NCBI GenBank assembly: GCA_030683995.1
Contig: JAUXPH010000015.1
Coordinates: 186,001-250,000, forward strand
DNA from: Lutibacter sp.
GTDB taxonomy: Bacteria; Bacteroidota; Bacteroidia; Flavobacteriales; Flavobacteriaceae
Reading direction: 5' to 3'
Length of the DNA stretch: 64,000 nucleotides
Part shown: piece after piece, positions 1 through 9,303 of the stretch
How positions within the stretch are numbered: the first letter of the stretch is position 1
How the letters are laid out: every line of letters starts with the position of its first letter
Translations under genes and position numbers: made by a program
The notes under the pieces: model-generated
What the model saw: only the letters and a program-made list of their open reading frames with translations
The model's database searches: none
Told to the model about the DNA's origin: nothing

Positions 1-298
1 TGAAATCGTTGCTTAAATCGATAATTTTCGTGTATTTGGAAAATTGATGCTGTTCCAAAAACTTTTTTGAATTTCCGTGACCCAAACACAAAAAGAGCAC
101 ATCAACAGTCGGATTTATTTTATCAGTGAATTTCAAATCAATTTGACCCAACAAATCCTGATGAACCGCATAAACAGCATTGCCGGCATTTGAAGTGCTG
201 TACACAAAATCCAATGCAACTTTTGAATGGTTCACCAGCAACCTAATCAATTCGCCTGCGGTATAACCTGCGCCGCCAACAATACCTGCTTTAATCAT
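1..298 (-). CDS. argC: N-acetyl-gamma-glutamyl-phosphate reductase, 5' part only
   Basis: This gene is not in the ORF track because it runs off the left edge of the window. Reading down from the ATG at 296-298 gives about 99 residues beginning MIKAGIVGGAGYTAGELIRL, the NAD(P)-binding N-terminus of ArgC, followed later by DVLFLCLGHG. ArgC reduces N-acyl-glutamyl phosphate to the semialdehyde in arginine synthesis. Its ATG overlaps the argG stop in an ATGA junction, so the two are co-transcribed and probably translationally coupled. The catalytic cysteine region lies beyond the window. In Bacteroidota the acyl group can be succinyl instead of acetyl; the sequence here does not decide that. Confidence 0.93.
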   Translation of the reverse strand, partial: MIKAGIVGGAGYTAGELIRLLVNHSKVALDFVYSTSNAGNAVYAVHQDLLGQIDLKFTDKINPTVDVLFLCLGHGNSKKFLEQHQFSKYTKIIDLSNDF

Positions 299-1482
299 AA
301 TTCTGAATTTACGCTGTGATAAATTTTTGTGGCGTTGCCCACTATTTTAATAAAACCTTTTGCTTCATCGGCGGTCCAGTCTTTATTGGTTTCTCCATAC
401 ACCCCAAATTTCGATTTCATTAAATCGTGTTTGGACTCAATGCCATTGATACTGAAATGATAAGGTTTTAAAGTTACAAAAACTTCGCCGGATACAGTTT
501 GTTGCGAATCGGTTAAAAAAGCTTCAATATTTCGCATTACCGGATCAAAATACTGGCCTTCGTGCAACAACATTCCGTACCAATTTCCCAATTGTTCCTT
601 CCAATATTGCTGCCATTTGGACAAAACATGTTTTTCCAACGTATGGTGCGCTTTTATGGTAATTAAAGCAGCGGCGGCTTCAAAACCAACCCTTCCTTTG
701 ATTCCGATAATGGTATCGCCCACGTGGATGTCTCTTCCGATGGCATATTTTGAAGCGATTTCCTCTAATTTTAGAATATTATTTACGGGTGTATCAAATT
801 CATTGTTAAAACCAACAAATTCCCCTTTTTCAAAATGAAGCGTCACTTCAACCGGTTCCGTTTTTTCCAATTGGCTCGGATAAGCGCTTTCAGGCAAAGA
901 TTTATCGGAAGTCAGCGTTTCCACGCCGCCAACACTGGTTCCCCAAATTCCTTTATTGATGGAGTATTTTGCCTTTTCCCAAGAATATTCCACACCTTGT
1001 TGTTTCAGGAATTCAATTTCTTCCTGACGAGACAGTTTTAAATCCCTAATTGGGGTAATAATTTCAATTTCCGGCGCCAAAATTTGAAAAATCATGTCAA
1101 ATCGCACCTGGTCATTTCCTGCTCCCGTGCTTCCATGTGCCACATATTTTGCTCCAATTTGCTTGGCATACTCAACCACTTCAATGGCCTGAAAAACCCT
1201 TTCGGCACTTACGGAAAGCGGATAGGTGTTGTTTTTTAAGATATTTCCAAAAACCATATATTTGATGGCTTTTTCATAAAATTCTTCCAGAATATTTTTA
1301 TTGGTATGGGAAAAAACCCCCAATTCATACGCTCTTTTTTCTACGGATTCCAATTCATTTTCTGAAAATCCGCCCGTATTCACCAATACGCTGTGTACTT
1401 CTAAATGCAATTCGTTTTTTAAATATTTTACGCAAAACGAAGTGTCTAAACCTCCGCTGTATGCCAACACTACTTTTTCCAT
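295..1482 (-). CDS. argG: Argininosuccinate synthase
   Basis: This protein joins citrulline and aspartate using ATP to form argininosuccinate, the penultimate step of arginine synthesis. The N-terminus carries the ATP pyrophosphatase P-loop AYSGGLDTS at residues 7-15. The length of 395 residues is normal for the family. The ATG at 1482 gives the typical MEKVVLAYSGG start. It lies downstream of a GNAT gene and overlaps argC by 4 nt, forming an arginine operon read from right to left. Expression is probably controlled by the arginine-rich leader peptide and terminator upstream of the GNAT gene. No key residue appears to be missing. Confidence 0.96.
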   Translation of the reverse strand: MEKVVLAYSGGLDTSFCVKYLKNELHLEVHSVLVNTGGFSENELESVEKRAYELGVFSHTNKNILEEFYEKAIKYMVFGNILKNNTYPLSVSAERVFQAIEVVEYAKQIGAKYVAHGSTGAGNDQVRFDMIFQILAPEIEIITPIRDLKLSRQEEIEFLKQQGVEYSWEKAKYSINKGIWGTSVGGVETLTSDKSLPESAYPSQLEKTEPVEVTLHFEKGEFVGFNNEFDTPVNNILKLEEIASKYAIGRDIHVGDTIIGIKGRVGFEAAAALITIKAHHTLEKHVLSKWQQYWKEQLGNWYGMLLHEGQYFDPVMRNIEAFLTDSQQTVSGEVFVTLKPYHFSINGIESKHDLMKSKFGVYGETNKDWTADEAKGFIKIVGNATKIYHSVNSEL

Positions 1483-1637
1483 GATTTTATATTTTTTTTA
1501 TTAATCCTATCCCCAACCCTTTCCTAAGGAAAGGGAGTTTGATTTGGAATTAGAAAGATGTTTAAAACAAATAACTTTTAACCTGCCTGCCGGCAGGCAG
1601 GCTTTTAACTTTTAACTTATAACTTTCAAACTACGCA
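1483..1637. repeat. Spacer with small palindromes
   Basis: This 155-nt gap between the GNAT gene and argG holds three short repeat types seen elsewhere in the window. They are CCTTTCCTAAGGAAAGG (about 1512-1528), the palindrome CCTGCCTGCCGGCAGGCAGG (about 1581-1600) and runs of AACTTTTAACTT. No coding potential or convincing terminator is seen. Confidence 0.6.
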
Positions 1638-2252
1638 CTAATCTTTTTTTTTTAGAAACAATGCTTGTTTAATTTTTTTCAATCGTGACAATACTTTTGA
1701 ATCATACTTATGCTGTTTGATGTTTTTTTCATGATTTGGATCGTACAACATTCCGGTGCACAAACACATTTTTCGATTGGTTCTTGTTAGAATATCGTAA
1801 TTCTTGCAAGTTCTGCAGCCATCCCAAAAAGCTTCATCTGTTGTTAACTCTGAAAATGTAACCGGCTGATAACCCAATTCGTAATTAATTTTCATAACCG
1901 CCAGTCCGGTAGTGATTCCAAAAATTTTAGCATTTGGATACAGTTCTTTTGAATGTTCTAAAATCCGCTTCTTAATTTCTTTTGCCAAGCCCTGATTTCT
2001 GAAATCAGGATGCACAATGAGTCCGGAATTCACCACAAATTCTTTATTGTCCCAAACCTCAATATAGCAAAAACCTGCAAATTCATCATTATGACTTGCA
2101 ATTACGGCGTGGCCTGTACTTATTTTTTTGATGATATATTCCGGAGTTCTTTCAGCAATACCGGTACCTCGAACCTTTGCTGATTCTTTTATGGTTTCAC
2201 AAATTAATTCGGCATATTTAATATGCGATTCATTAGCAATGACAATTTTCAT
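1638..2252 (-). CDS. GNAT N-acetyltransferase of the arginine operon
   Basis: The ORF track starts at a TTG at 2324, but that lies inside a terminator hairpin. The ATG at 2250-2252 gives MKIVIANESHIKYAELICE, a better start and a protein of 204 residues. The GNAT acetyl-CoA region is visible around VHPDFRNQGLAKEIKKRI. A Cys-containing C-terminal part (GCRTCKNYD, KMCLCTGML) follows the catalytic core. Its place as first gene before argG and argC suggests that it makes the N-acyl-glutamate that starts the pathway, a role otherwise filled by argA or argJ. That role is inferred from context; other substrates are possible. It stands directly downstream of a leader peptide and terminator. Confidence 0.82.
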   Translation of the reverse strand: MKIVIANESHIKYAELICETIKESAKVRGTGIAERTPEYIIKKISTGHAVIASHNDEFAGFCYIEVWDNKEFVVNSGLIVHPDFRNQGLAKEIKKRILEHSKELYPNAKIFGITTGLAVMKINYELGYQPVTFSELTTDEAFWDGCRTCKNYDILTRTNRKMCLCTGMLYDPNHEKNIKQHKYDSKVLSRLKKIKQALFLKKKD

Positions 2253-2322
2253 TGGCTTAATTGTTAAATTTAGGATTGAAATTTTCTGTTTTTCTAAAGG
2301 GGAAAACGAACGCATCATTTTC

Positions 2323-2350
2323 AAAAAGTCTAAGCCCTCAAGGGGCGACT
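2323..2350 (-). terminator. Putative attenuator terminator of the arginine operon
   Basis: On the minus strand AGTCGCCC, loop CTTGA, then GGGCTTAGACT is followed by TTTTT. The arms AGTC-GCCC and GGGC-GACT pair, with a small TTA bulge. It lies about 70 nt before the GNAT start and about 130 nt after the arginine-rich leader ORF, so it would stop transcription inside the 5' leader. The GCCCCTTGAGGGC core resembles a dispersed palindrome, so it could also be a repeat recruited as a terminator. Confidence 0.6.
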
Positions 2351-2483
2351 ACGGGAAATAACACGAACAGGCATGCTGTCTGAGATTGATAAAATCAGAT
2401 TTAAAAATGTTGTGATGTTAAAAAAGTTTTGCAAAATGGTAATTGTATAATGAAAATTAATAACTGCTTTTTAATAGGTAGAA

Positions 2484-2558
2484 TTAGCGCGTACGGCGGC
2501 GTAAGCCGGAAAGGCGACTGGGTATTCTTGCAGTAATATTTGAATTGTATATTTTCAT
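2484..2558 (-). CDS. Arginine-rich leader peptide (putative attenuator)
   Basis: This 24-codon ORF is too short for the ORF track. It reads MKIYNSNITARIPSR, then LSGLRRRTR and a TAA stop. Six of the last fourteen codons are arginine (AGA, CGC, CGC, CGC, CGT, CGC). It lies upstream of the GNAT-argG-argC operon on the same strand, with a terminator hairpin between it and the first gene. This matches the layout of ribosome-mediated attenuation: starvation for charged Arg-tRNA would stall a ribosome here. No clear antiterminator pairing was found by eye, and the Arg-rich part is locally GC-rich, so chance is not fully excluded. Confidence 0.62.
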   Translation of the reverse strand: MKIYNSNITARIPSRLSGLRRRTR

Positions 2559-3006
2559 CGGTGCGAAATTAAATAAAAAATGTAAGCAAAAAGAAACTTG
2601 TTATATAATTAACAAAAATTTAGAATGAACTGTTCATATTTAACAATTGGGCTTATTTGATTTTAATGTCAATCTAAAAAAATATAATTTTGCGCTATAG
2701 CACTCATCTTTTAACCGCAAAGCCAAAGTTTTAAACAAAGTTCACAAATGGCTAATATTTCTTTGTGCAACTTGGTGGCTCTCCGTGAAACTTAGTGTAA
2801 CTATAAGCTATGACACAGAGATTCACAAAGCAAAAAAAAAAGATTCACAGAGTTCAACGGTAAAAAAATTTAACTTATTCAATTTAACCGCAAGGGCCGC
2901 AAGGTTTTTTCGCTAGGAACGCAAAGCTGTAATAAAATTATTTGCATTTTGCGAATATAGCGCCCATTTTACGAGCATTGCGGTTAAACTGAGTATTTCA
3001 TATTCC
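2559..3006. repeat. Intergenic with degenerate ACCGCAAAG-type repeats
   Basis: This stretch between the arginine leader and the end of ilvC has no gene. From about 2705 it carries repeated words such as TTAACCGCAAAG, CTTTGTGCAACTTGGTGG and CCGCAAGGGCCGCAAGG, which recur near 8977, 16060 and 26400. A TAATTTTG box occurs on the plus strand at about 2689-2696 but has no gene after it. Confidence 0.5.
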
Positions 3007-4482
3007 TTAAATAATCTTGGTCATTGCAGTCATAGATTCCCTTAAATCGTACCCAACCAATTCAATTGCGTGGAACCTGATGGCTTCATTGATTTCTATC
3101 AATTCCTTGTTGTCAACCCCATTGTCTTTTCCTTCGCCATATTTTTTGCCGATCACGTCGGTATCAATTTTCTTCATAAAATCGGCCAATAAAGGTTTGC
3201 AGGCGTGGTCAAACAAATAACAACCGTATTCGGCGGTATCTGAAATAATTCTGTTCATTTCAAACAATTTTTTACGCGCGATGGTATTTGCAATTAAAGG
3301 CGTTTCGTGAAGCGATTCATAATAAGCCGACTCTTCTTTGATGCCGGATTCTGTCATCGTTTCAAAAGCCAATTCCACACCCGATTTCACAAATGCAACC
3401 ATTAAAACCGCATTGTCAAAAAACTCTTGCTCTGAAATTTTCATACTTCCGGCAGCTGTTTTTTCGAAGGCAGTTTCTCCTGTTGCCGCTCTCCAGCTCA
3501 ATAAATTTTTATCGTCATTCGCCCAGTCTTCCATCATGGTTTTAGAAAATTCGCCGCTCATAATATCATCCATATGTTTTTGGAACAGCGGACGCATAAT
3601 TTCTTTCAATTCCTCTGAAAGTTTGAATGCCTTAACTTTCGCCGGATTCGACAAGCGATCCATCATATTGGTGATTCCGCCGTATTTTAAAGCTTCTGTA
3701 ATCACTTCCCAGCCATACTGAATCAGTTTTGAAGCGTAACCCGGATCAATGCCTTTTTCTGTCATTTTATTAAAAGACAAAATAGAACCGGTTTGCAACA
3801 ATCCGCATAAAATGGTTTGTTCGCCCATTAAATCCGATTTTACCTCTGCCACAAATGAAGAATGCAACACCCCGGCTTTATGTCCGCCCGTAGCCGCACA
3901 ATACGCTTTTGCATAATCAAAACCATCGCCGTTTGGATCGTTTTCAGGATGAACCGCAATCAATGTCGGTACACCGAATCCGCGCTTGTATTCTTCGCGA
4001 ACTTCAGAGCCGGGCGATTTTGGAGCCACCATAATTACCGTAATGTCTTTTCTTATTTGCATCCCTTCTTCCACAATATTAAATCCGTGCGAATAAGAAA
4101 GAATCGCGCCTTTTTTCATTAAAGGCATAATGGCCGAAACCACGCTGGTATGCTGTTTGTCGGGTGTTAAGTTGATCACCAAATCGGCTGCAGGAATCAT
4201 TTCTTCATAAGTTCCCACTTTAAATTTGTTATCCGCCGTATTTTTATAGGATTGACGTTTTTCTTTGATTGCTTCCGGACGCAAAGTATATGAAACATCC
4301 AATCCGGAATCTCTCATATTTAATCCTTGGTTAAGCCCTTGCGCGCCACAACCCACGATTACTATTTTCTTGCCTTCCAGTTTTTTTACGCCGTCTTCAA
4401 ATTCTGAGGAATCCATAAATTCACAAATTCCCAATTGTTGTAATTGTAAACGTAAAGGAAGCGAGTTGAAATAATTTGCCAT
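3007..4482 (-). CDS. ilvC: Ketol-acid reductoisomerase, class II (long form)
   Basis: This enzyme converts acetolactate or acetohydroxybutyrate into the dihydroxy acid in valine and isoleucine synthesis, using NADPH and Mg2+. The 491-residue length matches the long class II enzyme of E. coli type. The Rossmann motif [13 protein letters not shown] lies at about residues 41-53. The metal-binding C-terminal part appears doubled, as usual in this class (GLLQTGSIL, later the AYYESLHE region). It is the last gene of the ilvD-ilvB-ilvN-ilvC operon, 88 nt after ilvN. leuC and leuD, which often follow in Bacteroidota, are absent from the window. Confidence 0.96.
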   Translation of the reverse strand: MANYFNSLPLRLQLQQLGICEFMDSSEFEDGVKKLEGKKIVIVGCGAQGLNQGLNMRDSGLDVSYTLRPEAIKEKRQSYKNTADNKFKVGTYEEMIPAADLVINLTPDKQHTSVVSAIMPLMKKGAILSYSHGFNIVEEGMQIRKDITVIMVAPKSPGSEVREEYKRGFGVPTLIAVHPENDPNGDGFDYAKAYCAATGGHKAGVLHSSFVAEVKSDLMGEQTILCGLLQTGSILSFNKMTEKGIDPGYASKLIQYGWEVITEALKYGGITNMMDRLSNPAKVKAFKLSEELKEIMRPLFQKHMDDIMSGEFSKTMMEDWANDDKNLLSWRAATGETAFEKTAAGSMKISEQEFFDNAVLMVAFVKSGVELAFETMTESGIKEESAYYESLHETPLIANTIARKKLFEMNRIISDTAEYGCYLFDHACKPLLADFMKKIDTDVIGKKYGEGKDNGVDNKELIEINEAIRFHAIELVGYDLRESMTAMTKII

Positions 4483-4570
4483 TTTTAATATGTTATATGT
4501 TATTAGTTATATGTTAGATGTTAGGTGTTAAATGTTAGATGCTGAACTTTTAACATCTAACTTTTAACTT
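4483..4570. repeat. Simple repeats between ilvN and ilvC
   Basis: The gap consists mainly of TTAGATGTTA-like and AACTTTTAACTT-like short repeats. The rest of the operon is tightly packed, so this looks like a later expansion. No terminator is visible. Confidence 0.5.
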
Positions 4571-5092
4571 TTAACTTTTTTCTATCAAGACATCTGAAAT
4601 CGCCATTCTTGGCCTTGAGATCGCAATGCGTCCGGAGCGGACAAATTGCATCAGTCCGTAATGCTTTAATTTTTGATACATATTGTCGATATCTTCTTTT
4701 AATCCGGAAGCTTCAATCACAAAATAACGTTCGGTGATTGCAATGATATGGGCTCTTCTGAATTTTAATTTATTCTGAATATTTTCATCATATAAATGTT
4801 CCGACGAAATTTTAAACAAGGCCGTTTCGTGATAAATGATTTCCTCTTCGGTATGAAAAAAAGCGCCAATCACTTCTATTTGCTTTTCCAGTTGCAGCAC
4901 AACTTTACGAATCAACGTTTCAGTCACTAGCACCACAAAAGTAAATCGATGTACGTGCTCAATTTCCGATTCGGAAACGGTCATGCTTTCGATATTGATA
5001 TGTCGTTTTAAAAATATGGCCGACAACCGGTTCAATATTCCTATATTATTTTCGGTATAAACCGATACGGTATAATTCTTTTTTTCTTCCAT
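4571..5092 (-). CDS. ilvN: Acetolactate synthase small (regulatory) subunit
   Basis: This is the regulatory subunit that gives valine feedback control to acetohydroxyacid synthase. The N-terminal ACT domain is clear: YTVSVYTENNIGILNRLSAIFLKR at about residues 7-30. A second ACT-like part follows, with a weaker C-terminus (ISRPRMAISDVLIEKS). The 173 residues fit the IlvH/IlvN size range. It starts 2 nt after the ilvB stop, so the two subunits are almost certainly co-translated. The symbol ilvH would be equally suitable. Confidence 0.94.
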   Translation of the reverse strand: MEEKKNYTVSVYTENNIGILNRLSAIFLKRHINIESMTVSESEIEHVHRFTFVVLVTETLIRKVVLQLEKQIEVIGAFFHTEEEIIYHETALFKISSEHLYDENIQNKLKFRRAHIIAITERYFVIEASGLKEDIDNMYQKLKHYGLMQFVRSGRIAISRPRMAISDVLIEKS

Positions 5093-5094
5093 AA

Positions 5095-6828
5095 CTAAGT
5101 CAATCTTATATCTGAAACACTTGCTCCTGTCGGTATCATCGGAAACACATTGCTTTCCGGTTCAATCACCACTTCCAAAAAATAAGCTTCTTTTGAATCT
5201 GTCATTTTTTTGATGGCATCGGCCAAATCTTCACGTTTTGAAACCCTGTTCGCTTCTATGCTGTAACCTTCCGCAATTTTCACAAAATCGGGATTTGTCA
5301 TCACCGTTGAAGCATAGCGACGGTCGAAAAACAATTCCTGCCACTGCCTTACCATTCCCAAAAAGCTGTTATTTAACACCACAATTTTTACGGCTGCTTT
5401 TGTTTGAAGGATGGTTCCCAATTCCTGTATGGTCATCTGATAACCGCCGTCACCAATAATGGCGATCACTTCACGATCCGGCGCACCCATTTTTGCGCCG
5501 ATGGCTGCCGGCAAAGCAAATCCCATCGTTCCCAATCCGCCCGAAGTGATATTGCTTCTGGTTTTTGTGAATTTCGCATAACGCCATGCAATCATTTGGT
5601 GCTGGCCAACATCGGAAACGATTACCGCTTCGCCTTTGGTTTCTTTATTGATTCCTGCCAAAACCTCACTCATGGTCAAGCCTTCTTTGGTCGGATTTAA
5701 TTGATCATTAATCACAACTTCCTTCTCAATTTCATACAATTTATGAAATTCTTTCATCCATTCGCTATGATTTCCTTTCTTTACAAATTGCATAACTTCA
5801 ACCAAAGATTCTTTAACGGTTCCCAAAACAGCCACATCGGTTTTCACATTTTTATCCACTTCGGAAGGGTCAATTTCAAAATGAATAATTTTTGCCTGTT
5901 TGGCGTAGGTATTTAAATTTCCTGTAACACGGTCATCGAAACGCATTCCGATGGCGATCAACACATCACATTGGTTTGTCAATACATTTGGCCCATAATT
6001 TCCGTGCATTCCAACCATGCCCACATGCAAAGGATGGTCGGTTTCCAATGCCGACAAGCCCAAGCCTGTGCACGCCGACGGAATGCCTGTTTTTTCTATA
6101 AAGTTTTTAAATTCATTTTCAGCACTGCCAAGAATCACGCCTTGCCCAAAAACAATCAATGGTTTTTTGGCGGCATTGATTAACACGGCGGCTTCTTTCA
6201 CTTTTTCGATGTTCAATGTCGGAATTGCCTTGTAACTTCTGACTTTTACGCATTTGTTATACGAAAAGTCGAGTTCGCCAAATTGGGCATCTTTGGTAAT
6301 ATCAATCAATACCGGACCTGGGCGTCCCGATTTTGCGATGTAAAATGCTTTCGCAAAAACCGCGGGAATTTCACTGGCCTTGGTGATTTGATAATTCCAT
6401 TTTGTCACCGGTGTAGAAATCCCGATGATGTCCGTTTCCTGAAAAGCATCTGAACCCAACAAATGAGAACCAACCTGACCGGTGATGCAAATCAAAGGCG
6501 TTGAATCAATTTGCGCATCGGCTATTCCGGTCACTAAATTGGTGGCACCGGGACCGGAAGTTGCAAAAACAACCCCAACTTTACCCGTTACGCGGGCAAA
6601 ACCTTGTGCCGAATGAATGGCGCCTTGTTCGTGGCGCGACAATACGTGGTGAAATTGCTCACGGTATTTGTACAATTCATCATAAACCGGCATAATGGCA
6701 CCGCCTGGATAGCCGTAAGCCAAGGTTGATCCTTCTTCCAGCAAACATCTGATGACTGCTTCAGCCCCCGACATCTTTACCGATTTTACCGTATTTATTT
6801 CCTGAACTTCCTTTTTTAATGTCTCCAT
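5095..6828 (-). CDS. ilvB: Acetolactate synthase large (catalytic) subunit
   Basis: This ThDP-dependent enzyme condenses pyruvate with pyruvate or 2-ketobutyrate, the first common step of branched-chain amino acid synthesis. AYGYPGGAIMPVYDEL lies near the N-terminus, the catalytic glutamate region is in LSRHEQGAIHSAQG, and the ThDP/Mg motif GDGGYQMTIQEL is near residue 455. The 577 residues are family-typical. It sits 4 nt after ilvD and 2 nt before ilvN in the same operon. The N-terminal 18 or so residues before MSGAEAVIRCLL are variable, so a start at that internal methionine is possible. Confidence 0.96.
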   Translation of the reverse strand: METLKKEVQEINTVKSVKMSGAEAVIRCLLEEGSTLAYGYPGGAIMPVYDELYKYREQFHHVLSRHEQGAIHSAQGFARVTGKVGVVFATSGPGATNLVTGIADAQIDSTPLICITGQVGSHLLGSDAFQETDIIGISTPVTKWNYQITKASEIPAVFAKAFYIAKSGRPGPVLIDITKDAQFGELDFSYNKCVKVRSYKAIPTLNIEKVKEAAVLINAAKKPLIVFGQGVILGSAENEFKNFIEKTGIPSACTGLGLSALETDHPLHVGMVGMHGNYGPNVLTNQCDVLIAIGMRFDDRVTGNLNTYAKQAKIIHFEIDPSEVDKNVKTDVAVLGTVKESLVEVMQFVKKGNHSEWMKEFHKLYEIEKEVVINDQLNPTKEGLTMSEVLAGINKETKGEAVIVSDVGQHQMIAWRYAKFTKTRSNITSGGLGTMGFALPAAIGAKMGAPDREVIAIIGDGGYQMTIQELGTILQTKAAVKIVVLNNSFLGMVRQWQELFFDRRYASTVMTNPDFVKIAEGYSIEANRVSKREDLADAIKKMTDSKEAYFLEVVIEPESNVFPMIPTGASVSDIRLT

Positions 6829-6832
6829 CGCT

Positions 6833-8515
6833 TTAAAATTTATCCGTTACACAGCCTTCCGAAGCCGTTGAAACGATTTTTGCATATTTGTACAATATTC
6901 CTTTTTTGTGTTTTGGCTCTGGCGCTGTCCATGCTGCTTTTCTCAAAGCCAGCTCCTCCTGAGATAATTTTACATTGATGGTTTTATTTTTGGCATCAAT
7001 CACAATGATATCGCCATCTTTCACCAATGCAATTGTTCCGCCAGACTGTGCTTCAGGCGTAATGTGCCCAACCACAAATCCGTGCGTTCCGCCCGAAAAA
7101 CGTCCGTCTGTCACCAAAGCGACCGATTTTCCCAAACCAGCACCCATAATCATGGAAGTTGGCTTTAACATTTCCGGCATTCCGGGACCGCCTCGTGGGC
7201 CGACATAACGAATCACCACCACATCGCCTTTTGATACTTTTCCTGCGCCAATGCCATTGTTTGCATTTTGTTCGCCATCAAAAACTACCGCTTTCCCTTC
7301 AAATAAATCTCCTTCATTTCCGCTTATTTTAGCCACAGATCCTTCCGTGGCCAGGTTTCCATATAAAATTTGAATGTTCCCCGACGATTTCAAGGCTTTT
7401 TCAGTGGTGTGAATGACGTGCTGGTCATTTTCAAAACTCAATGCTTTAACATTGGCCAAATTTTCAGCAATCGTTTTTCCGGTAATGGTCATACAATCTC
7501 CGTGTAACAATCCTTTTCCCAGCAAATATTTCATCACGGCAGGCGTTCCGCCAACTCCGTGCACATCTTCCATCAAATATTCACCGCTTGGTTTTAAATC
7601 GGCAATTACCGGCGTTCTGTCGCTTACCCGTTGAAAATCTTCCAAGGTAAAATCGATATCCGCCGCGTGTGCAATCGCCAAATAATGAAGCACCGCATTG
7701 GTTGATCCGCCCAAGGCATTCACCAAAGCCACCGCATTTTCCAACGATTTTTTGGTAATGATGTCCAATGGTTTTAAATCGAGTTCCAATAAATTTTTAA
7801 TGGCGGCAGCGATTCTTTCCGTTTCTGATTCTTTTTCCTCGTTTACTGCAGGAATGGAGGAATTGTAAGGCAAAGCAAAACCCAAGGCTTCTATGGAAGA
7901 AGACATGGTGTTTGCTGTATACATGCCGCCGCAAGCTCCTGCGCCCGGAATGGCATTTTTTATAATTTCCCTAAATTCTTCTTCTGAAATGACTCCGGCA
8001 ATTTTTTGTCCGAGTGCTTCAAAAGCCGAAACGATATTTAATTTTTTTCCTTTGTATCTTCCCGAAGCTATAGTTCCGCCGTACACCATTAACGATGGCC
8101 GGTTTAACCGCAACATCGCCATAATGGCACCGGGCATATTTTTATCGCAACCAACAACGGTCACCAAAGCATCGTAACTTTGGGCATTCATCACCACTTC
8201 AATGGAATCGGCAATAATATCGCGCGAAGGCAAGGAATAATTCATTCCCGATGTTCCCATAGAAATCCCATCGCTAACGCCGATGGTGTTAAATACGAGT
8301 CCGACCTGGTTTTTTTTATTGACTTCCTCCTTAATTTTATAGGCCAGATTGTTCAGGTGCATATTGCACGGATTTCCGTCGAAACCAGTGCTTGCAATGC
8401 CTACCTGAGGTTTTTTCATGTCTTCATCCGTCAAACCAACGCCGTATAACATAGCTTGGGCAGCAGGCTGCGTTTCATCTTGTGTGACTCTTTTGCTGTA
8501 TTTATTTAGTTGCAT
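6833..8515 (-). CDS. ilvD: Dihydroxy-acid dehydratase
   Basis: This iron-sulfur enzyme dehydrates dihydroxy acids to the 2-keto acid precursors of valine and isoleucine. Cluster-region cysteines are visible in [15 protein letters not shown] and [15 protein letters not shown]. The C-terminus has [19 protein letters not shown], and 560 residues is the normal length. It is the first structural gene of the operon. Upstream stand a branched-chain leader peptide (8792-8857) and a strong terminator (8724-8760), so attenuation is the likely control. The leader region ends about 200 nt before the start codon. Confidence 0.96.
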   Translation of the reverse strand: MQLNKYSKRVTQDETQPAAQAMLYGVGLTDEDMKKPQVGIASTGFDGNPCNMHLNNLAYKIKEEVNKKNQVGLVFNTIGVSDGISMGTSGMNYSLPSRDIIADSIEVVMNAQSYDALVTVVGCDKNMPGAIMAMLRLNRPSLMVYGGTIASGRYKGKKLNIVSAFEALGQKIAGVISEEEFREIIKNAIPGAGACGGMYTANTMSSSIEALGFALPYNSSIPAVNEEKESETERIAAAIKNLLELDLKPLDIITKKSLENAVALVNALGGSTNAVLHYLAIAHAADIDFTLEDFQRVSDRTPVIADLKPSGEYLMEDVHGVGGTPAVMKYLLGKGLLHGDCMTITGKTIAENLANVKALSFENDQHVIHTTEKALKSSGNIQILYGNLATEGSVAKISGNEGDLFEGKAVVFDGEQNANNGIGAGKVSKGDVVVIRYVGPRGGPGMPEMLKPTSMIMGAGLGKSVALVTDGRFSGGTHGFVVGHITPEAQSGGTIALVKDGDIIVIDAKNKTINVKLSQEELALRKAAWTAPEPKHKKGILYKYAKIVSTASEGCVTDKF

Positions 8516-8723
8516 TTATATTTGTAATTTTTTACTTCTGTTAAATTTTATTGATAAAACCTTGGTTTTAATCGCCGTTTAAAATAAACGGCAAATTTAA
8601 ACCTGTCATTTATTATGCGCCTTTGGCATTTGTTTATTTTACAGTATCCACTTGCTGTTAATTATCGTTATATTTCTGTTTTTCATTTAGTTAACCCTAT
8701 TTTTTTTACAATGATTATACCAT

Positions 8724-8760
8724 AAAAAAAACCTTCCCAATGTTGATTAGGAAGGTTTTT
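8724..8760 (-). terminator. Attenuator terminator of the ilv operon
   Basis: On the minus strand AAAAACCTTCC, a 12-nt loop, then GGAAGGTTTTTTT forms a textbook intrinsic terminator with an 11-bp stem and a T run. It begins 31 nt after the stop codon of the Ile/Val/Leu-rich leader ORF and stands about 200 nt before ilvD. It is therefore placed to end transcription before the operon, not after another gene. Confidence 0.88.
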
Positions 8761-8791
8761 AAAGTTTTTTTACTCAAACTAAATCATCATC

Positions 8792-8857
8792 CTAACCTCC
8801 TTGTGAAATAATCACAGAGACACGAATAGCGACGATATTTAGAATTACTTGGTTCAT
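8792..8857 (-). CDS. Branched-chain leader peptide of the ilv operon
   Basis: This 21-residue ORF is missing from the ORF track. It reads MNQVILNIVAIRVSVIISQ followed by two glycines and a TAG stop. Ten of its 21 residues are Ile, Val or Leu (5 Ile, 4 Val, 1 Leu), the products of the operon. It is followed after 31 nt by a strong intrinsic terminator and then by ilvD on the same strand. This is the arrangement of the enterobacterial ilv leader peptides. Its last codons (GGA GGT TAG) can pair with the terminator's 5' arm, giving an antiterminator when the ribosome stalls earlier. Confidence 0.88.
   Translation of the reverse strand: MNQVILNIVAIRVSVIISQGG
8794..8801 (-). promoter_or_regulatory. 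Candidate antiterminator segment in the ilv leader
   Basis: AGGAGGTT at the end of the leader ORF can pair with AACCTTCCT, the 5' arm of the terminator, as eight base pairs with one bulged T. A ribosome finishing the leader would cover this segment and allow termination. One stalled on upstream Ile/Val codons would leave it free and favour read-through. The segment also resembles a Shine-Dalgarno sequence, but no start codon with an open gene follows. Confidence 0.6.
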
Positions 8858-9303
8858 TGGAGGCAAATATGGGAAATAATTATTAAAAATCAGGCATAAA
8901 ATGTTCGATTTTTTTGGTTCTTATGATAAAAACCAAGTAAAAAATCATAAAAATGAATTCAATTGAAATTTGTTTTAACCGCAAGGAACGCAAAGAAAAA
9001 TACACAAGGAGCGCAAAGAAAATTTTGGATTTACGATTGATGATTGACGAATTTTACCTTGTCGATATTTTTAATTTTAAAACAAATCGTAAATCCGTCA
9101 TCCTGAGCGGAGCCGAAGGACGTAAATCAATTCGCGTTAGGGAGTGTAGTGAAAATCCTTTTTAATGGTTTTTACCGTTAAAAAGATTGTAACGGAAAGC
9201 CCGACCTGCCTGCCGGCAGGCGGGTAACGCCCACCAAAAAGTCGGGCAGGCCCAAAACTTCTAAATATAAATTGTTGTAGTTATTGGCCTTAAACCAATT
9301 TTT
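8858..9303. repeat. Upstream region of the ilv leader; repeats, no gene
   Basis: Close to the leader is an inverted repeat TTGGTT (8914-8919) and AACCAA (8931-8936) that may be part of a promoter or operator. No exact TAnnTTTG box was found; CATATTTG, six bases from the leader ATG, is the nearest match. Further on are ACCGCAAGGAACGCAAAG-type repeats (about 8977-9020) and a CTGCCTGCCGGCAGGCGGG palindrome (about 9205-9224). The 70-residue ORF listed at 8953-9165 is translated repeat. Confidence 0.5.

Noticed and set aside
2689-2696. Plus-strand promoter TAATTTTG
   Set aside because: No gene or clear transcript-like structure follows on the plus strand; the box is short enough to occur by chance.
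8953-9165. 70-residue plus-strand ORF upstream of the ilv leader
   Set aside because: It translates the dispersed ACCGCAAGGAACGCAAAG repeat and has no family resemblance.
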